Origin: Hyphomonas sp. 34-62-18
Lineage (GTDB): Bacteria > Pseudomonadota > Alphaproteobacteria > Caulobacterales > Hyphomonadaceae
Reading direction: 5' to 3'
Assembly: GCF_002282565.1 (NCBI RefSeq)
Contig: NZ_NCJT01000005.1
Span: 1-36,740, forward strand
DNA: 36,740 nucleotides
Shown: piece after piece, positions 33,556 through 36,740 of the stretch
Position numbering within the stretch: the first letter of the stretch is position 1
Layout: each line of letters begins with the position of its first letter
Program-made: the position numbers and the translations under genes
The notes under the pieces: generated by a model
Told to the model about the DNA's origin: nothing
The model's database searches: none
Seen by the model: the letters and a program-made list of their open reading frames with translations, nothing else

Positions 33556-33760
33556 GGCGCGTCAGGCTCCCAATCGCCCTTGCGGGCGTGTCTCGTTTAT
33601 CGCTGATGAAGGACCATAGCGCGCTTTACGCGCACGGAAAGCCGTGACCCAAGGGAAACAAATTCGCCTGTGACTTCGGGGAAATTTGATCGATTGTGCT
33701 TACCTCGGAGACATACTCCTCTGGCATGTATACGGGTGGATCGAGGTGGGGTCGTCCGGC

Positions 33761-34342
33761 ATGGCCAAGGCGCTGTTTCATAAGTCGCAGCGGGTCTACG
33801 TAAAGCCCGTGGGCACCTGGGTGCCGATCGAGCGCGTGGTGCCCCATTGGGTGAAGGGCGTCGATGAGCCCCTGCGTATCACCTATGATTGTGGTCTCGG
33901 CCGGCTGTTTCATGCGCACGAACTCGTCTCGGAAGAGACCATGCACCGCCTGGAGCGGAGCGATGAAGACGATGATGATGACACACTGATCGAGCAGTGG
34001 CGGGTCGTCCGGCGCCTGATGAAATGGCGCTCCAGCGACGGGCAGGGGGCGTTGGGTGTCCCGCCCGGAACCTATCCGGCAGTCGCCACCGATGACGGGG
34101 CCAACAATGGATGGCGTGTGCCCGCCACCGAATATGACCGCGATCCGGCCCGCGTCGAACACCAGGCCCGCATGATCGCCCATACGCCGGATCTTTTCCG
34201 CATGGCCCGCAGGATTGCAGAGTTTGCAGCCGCCAATCCGACCGCTGTGCCCGAAGACCTCCGCCCGGTCGCCGCGCGCTGCGCCAAGATCCTGCGCTCG
34301 GTCTACCGGCTCGAGGAAGACACCGCCGCCGCAGCGGAGTGA
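33761..34342 (+). CDS. Protein of unknown function
   Basis: A 193-aa soluble protein that I do not recognise. The N-terminal half is beta-like (SQRVYVKPVGTWVPIERVVP, EPLRITYDCGLGRLFHAHEL). There is an acidic run DEDDDDD in the middle and a helical, Arg/Ala-rich C-terminus (DLFRMARRIAEFAAANPTAV). There is no signal or membrane segment. The frame stays open upstream to a TTG at 33686 (218 aa) and includes a GTG at 33746; ATG 33761 is taken because MAKALFHKSQ makes a plausible N-terminus, but the ribosome site is weak for all options. Its stop directly abuts that of the convergent VanZ-like gene. Confidence 0.65.
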   Translation: MAKALFHKSQRVYVKPVGTWVPIERVVPHWVKGVDEPLRITYDCGLGRLFHAHELVSEETMHRLERSDEDDDDDTLIEQWRVVRRLMKWRSSDGQGALGVPPGTYPAVATDDGANNGWRVPATEYDRDPARVEHQARMIAHTPDLFRMARRIAEFAAANPTAVPEDLRPVAARCAKILRSVYRLEEDTAAAAE

Positions 34343-34705
34343 TCAGCGCAGGCCGGCACTGAAGCGGATGAGCGCAGCCCCGAACAGCGCGCCCAGAAAG
34401 TTGGCGGCCGCGTCGAGCATCGATCCTTCCCGCCCGGCATCGCCCATCGCCTGGCCAAACTCCAGCCCGATCCCGTAAACCGTGGCTACGATCACGGCGC
34501 TCACCCAGCGCTTGGGATGCAGCGCCAGCGTCAGCGGCGCAGCCAGGCCCGCATAGGCGAGGAAATGGTTCACCTTGTCCGTGAAGACAGGCGCCGCGCC
34601 TTCATCCGCGGGCATCAGGGAAAGGTAGGCAATGGTGACGGCAACGAGGAGGCTCGCCACCATCGCGAGCCTGCGGATCAGCTGAAAAGGGGGGCGATAT
34701 GGCAT
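34343..34705 (-). CDS. VanZ-like membrane protein
   Basis: A 120-aa protein with four predicted spans. Motifs of the VanZ-like domain are present: FTDKVNHFLAYAGLAAPL after the first span, then GIGLEFGQAM and REGSMLDAAANFLGALFGAAL (the D...N..G signature). Many such short proteins occur outside vancomycin resistance and have no known function. The ATG at 34705 has AGGGG just upstream; the ORF extends further upstream in frame but there consists of shadow coding over pepN. It is divergent from pepN, with 104 bp between the starts. Confidence 0.75.
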   Translation of the reverse strand: MPYRPPFQLIRRLAMVASLLVAVTIAYLSLMPADEGAAPVFTDKVNHFLAYAGLAAPLTLALHPKRWVSAVIVATVYGIGLEFGQAMGDAGREGSMLDAAANFLGALFGAALIRFSAGLR

Positions 34706-34809
34706 GCGGCCCCTTTGCCAGAGCCTTGCCCTATGGGCAACGGGCCTCGACGGCGCAGGCCCGGTCCGGTATCCCTGAAGGTCTGTCATCCCTCCCGGAG
34801 ACCCGATTG

Positions 34810-36740
34810 ATGCGAACTGAAACTCCCGTCGCCGTCCGCCTGGCCGACTATGCGCCCTATCCCTTCTCGATTGACGAGGTCCGCCTTGAATTCCGGCTGG
34901 ACCCCGCCGCCACCCAGGTGCGCGCCACGTTGAAGGTGACCCCGGCCGGCAGCGGCCCGATGCGGCTTGATGGGGAAGCATTGATGCTGAAGTCGATCCG
35001 GCTCGCCGCAGAAGGCGATGCCCTCTCGATCCTGCCGCCATCAAGCTACGCGCTGGACGATCATGGGCTGACACTTCTGACGCCGCCTTCGGGCCCGTTC
35101 ACGCTGGAAACGGTGGTGGAGATATCTCCGGAAAAGAACACCGCGCTCTCGGGTCTCTATATTTCCGGTGGCCGTTTCTGCACCCAGTGTGAAGCCATCG
35201 GCTTCCGCCGCATCACCTATTATCCTGATCGCCCGGATGTGATGAGCAGTTTCCGTGTGCGGATCGAAGCGGACAAGGCAAAATATCCGCACCTCCTTTC
35301 CAACGGTACGCCGGGGGAGGCGGGTGACCTGGACGGCGGCTGGCATTTTGCTGAATGGGATGATCCCCACAAGAAACCGGCCTATCTCTTTGCCCTCTGC
35401 GCAGGCGACTATGATGTGCTGCGCGACAGCTTCACCACGGCCAGCGGCGCGCATGTCGATCTCGGCATCTATGTCGATAAGGGCGAAGCGGCCCGCGCGG
35501 CCTGGGCGATGGACAGCCTGAAGCGCTCCATGCGCTGGGACGAGGAAGCCTATGGCCGGGAATATGATCTCGGCGTGTTCAACATCGTGGCCGTGCGAGA
35601 CTTCAACTTCGGCGCCATGGAGAACAAGGGCCTCAACATCTTCAACTCCGCCTATGTGCTGGCAGATGAGGCCACGGCCACCGATCTCGACTTTGAAGCC
35701 ATCGAATCCATCGTGGCGCACGAATACTTCCACAACTGGACCGGTAATCGCATCACCTGCCGCGACTGGTTCCAGCTCTGTCTGAAAGAGGGGCTGACCG
35801 TCTTCCGCGATCAGAACTTCTCCGCCGACATGCGCTCACGCCCTGTCCAGCGCATCAAGGATGTGATCAAGCTGCGCGCCCGCCAGTTTGCCGAAGATGC
35901 TGGCCCGCTCGCCCATTCGGTGCGGCCTGACAATTACGCGGCCATCGACAATCTCTACACGGCAACCGTGTATGAGAAAGGCTCCGAGCTGATCGGGATG
36001 CTCCGCAGGCAGATCGGTACGCAAGACTTCCGCAAAGGCATGGACCTTTATTTTGACCGCCATGATGGCCAGGCGGTCACCATCGAAGATTTCTACGCCT
36101 GTTTTGAAGAGGCCACAGGGCAGGACTTTTCCCAGTTCCGGCGCTGGTATGCCCAGGCGGGCACGCCAGAAATCACGGTTGAGGAAAACTGGGACGAGGC
36201 AAACTCGACGCTGACGGTGACGCTCTCCCAATACACCCGGCCCACCCAGGGCCAGCCGGTGAAGAAGCCTGTACCGGTCCCGCTGCTCTCCGCGCTGCTG
36301 GATGGCAAGGGCGGGCATGTGGCCGCTGCTGACCGCGCGGCCGAGCCATTCCTCTATGTGCTTGATACCGAGCGCGCCGAGATGGTGTTCCGCCTGCCGG
36401 CTGGCAGCAAGCGTCCGCTCTTGTCGCTCAACCGCGACTTCTCCGCACCGGTGCGCCTCAAGCGCGCCCTCAGCCGGGACGAACGGCTCGCCCTCGTCCG
36501 CGCCGAGACTGACCCCTTCAACACCTGGGATGGTCTGCAGACCCTGATCAAGGAAGAAATCCTCACCCTGGCAGACGGCTCCCAGACGGCGCCGGATACG
36601 GCCCTCGTCACCGCCATCGGCCAGGCCGTTCGCGGCGCCATGGGTGACCCCGCCTTTGCTGCGTTGCTCACGCGGCTGCCGGATGTGGGCGAGCTGTTCC
36701 TGGAGCGAGAGCCCGCTGACCCGGTCGCCCTCTCGGCCGC
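34810..36740 (+). CDS. pepN: Aminopeptidase N, 3' end outside window
   Basis: The first 643 residues of an M1-family zinc aminopeptidase, which removes N-terminal residues from peptides in the cytoplasm; the full protein is usually about 870 aa. The exopeptidase motif GAMEN is at 268-272. Zinc ligands are His304 and His308 of HEYFH, with catalytic Glu305, and Glu327 in LKEGLTVFRDQ. The N-terminal beta domain (YPFSIDEVRLEFRLDPAATQ) and GLYISGGRFCTQCEAIGFRR are typical of the proteobacterial PepN. GGAG lies 9 bases before the ATG. The frame remains open to position 36740, so the window edge, not a mutation, truncates it. Confidence 0.96.
   Translation, partial: MRTETPVAVRLADYAPYPFSIDEVRLEFRLDPAATQVRATLKVTPAGSGPMRLDGEALMLKSIRLAAEGDALSILPPSSYALDDHGLTLLTPPSGPFTLETVVEISPEKNTALSGLYISGGRFCTQCEAIGFRRITYYPDRPDVMSSFRVRIEADKAKYPHLLSNGTPGEAGDLDGGWHFAEWDDPHKKPAYLFALCAGDYDVLRDSFTTASGAHVDLGIYVDKGEAARAAWAMDSLKRSMRWDEEAYGREYDLGVFNIVAVRDFNFGAMENKGLNIFNSAYVLADEATATDLDFEAIESIVAHEYFHNWTGNRITCRDWFQLCLKEGLTVFRDQNFSADMRSRPVQRIKDVIKLRARQFAEDAGPLAHSVRPDNYAAIDNLYTATVYEKGSELIGMLRRQIGTQDFRKGMDLYFDRHDGQAVTIEDFYACFEEATGQDFSQFRRWYAQAGTPEITVEENWDEANSTLTVTLSQYTRPTQGQPVKKPVPVPLLSALLDGKGGHVAAADRAAEPFLYVLDTERAEMVFRLPAGSKRPLLSLNRDFSAPVRLKRALSRDERLALVRAETDPFNTWDGLQTLIKEEILTLADGSQTAPDTALVTAIGQAVRGAMGDPAFAALLTRLPDVGELFLEREPADPVALSA

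Noticed and set aside
1..36740. CRISPR arrays, tRNA/rRNA genes, integrases or transposases
   Set aside because: None of the typical direct-repeat spacing, cloverleaf sequences or recombinase motifs was seen on either strand.

Overview
The window looks like chromosomal DNA from a high-GC alphaproteobacterium, most likely of the Hyphomonas/Hyphomonadaceae type. This is inferred from codon usage, the LsrB/VtlR-like LysR regulator, the split gcvPA/gcvPB genes, the STAS-fused MlaE permease and the mix of acyl-CoA dehydrogenases. No rRNA, tRNA, CRISPR array or transposase gene is visible. Both strands are densely coded and most genes are housekeeping or metabolic.

Layout. 0.16-1.3 kb: an LsrB/VtlR-like LysR regulator, followed by what appears to be an unannotated small RNA gene. 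That RNA has a sigma70-like promoter, two palindromes 21 bp apart, CCUCC-rich loops and a strong terminator, an arrangement recalling the VtlR-AbcR module of rhizobia and Brucella. 1.3-4.2 kb (minus): a GNAT acetyltransferase and a 644-aa protein with two C-terminal membrane helices. 4.3-5.3 kb: an HSL-type alpha/beta hydrolase. 5.35-8.9 kb (minus): an exported protein and two overlapping exported amidohydrolase-family proteins, one of which has lost its metal-binding HxH. 9-10.8 kb: a small membrane protein and a divergent acyltransferase-3. 10.9-15.55 kb (minus): the glycine cleavage operon gcvT-gcvH-gcvPA-gcvPB behind a tandem glycine riboswitch. 15.6-18.8 kb (minus): a PEP-mutase/ICL family enzyme, an endonuclease/exonuclease/phosphatase-family protein and a DUF697/YcjF-like membrane protein. 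18.8-19.14 kb: a non-coding stretch with a REPIN-like inverted doublet and a second hairpin repeat.

19.1-22.6 kb: a lipoprotein gene and argS (minus), with ispH divergent. 22.6-23.7 kb: a distinctly AT-rich island holding a multi-pass membrane protein and, upstream, a 54-aa basic ORF, which looks acquired. 23.7-26.8 kb (minus): a cysteine-rich exported protein, a flavodoxin-like protein and a DgcA/dipeptide-epimerase-type enolase-superfamily enzyme. 26.9-30.35 kb: an Mla-type lipid transport operon (STAS-MlaE, MlaF, MlaD and an auxiliary lipoprotein) ending in a bidirectional terminator. 30.4-33.6 kb: two acyl-CoA dehydrogenase genes (minus), probably a heteromeric pair, separated by a plus-strand gene for a Sec-exported Hcp-like protein. 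33.7-36.74 kb: an unrecognised protein, a VanZ-like membrane protein and the first ~640 codons of aminopeptidase N, cut by the window end.

The most noteworthy items are the LysR-sRNA module at 1.08-1.27 kb, the AT-rich two-gene island at 22.6-23.7 kb, the metal-site-degenerate amidohydrolase partner, and the orphan exported Hcp-like protein inside the acyl-CoA dehydrogenase locus. All functional calls come from reading motifs by eye; no database search was run.
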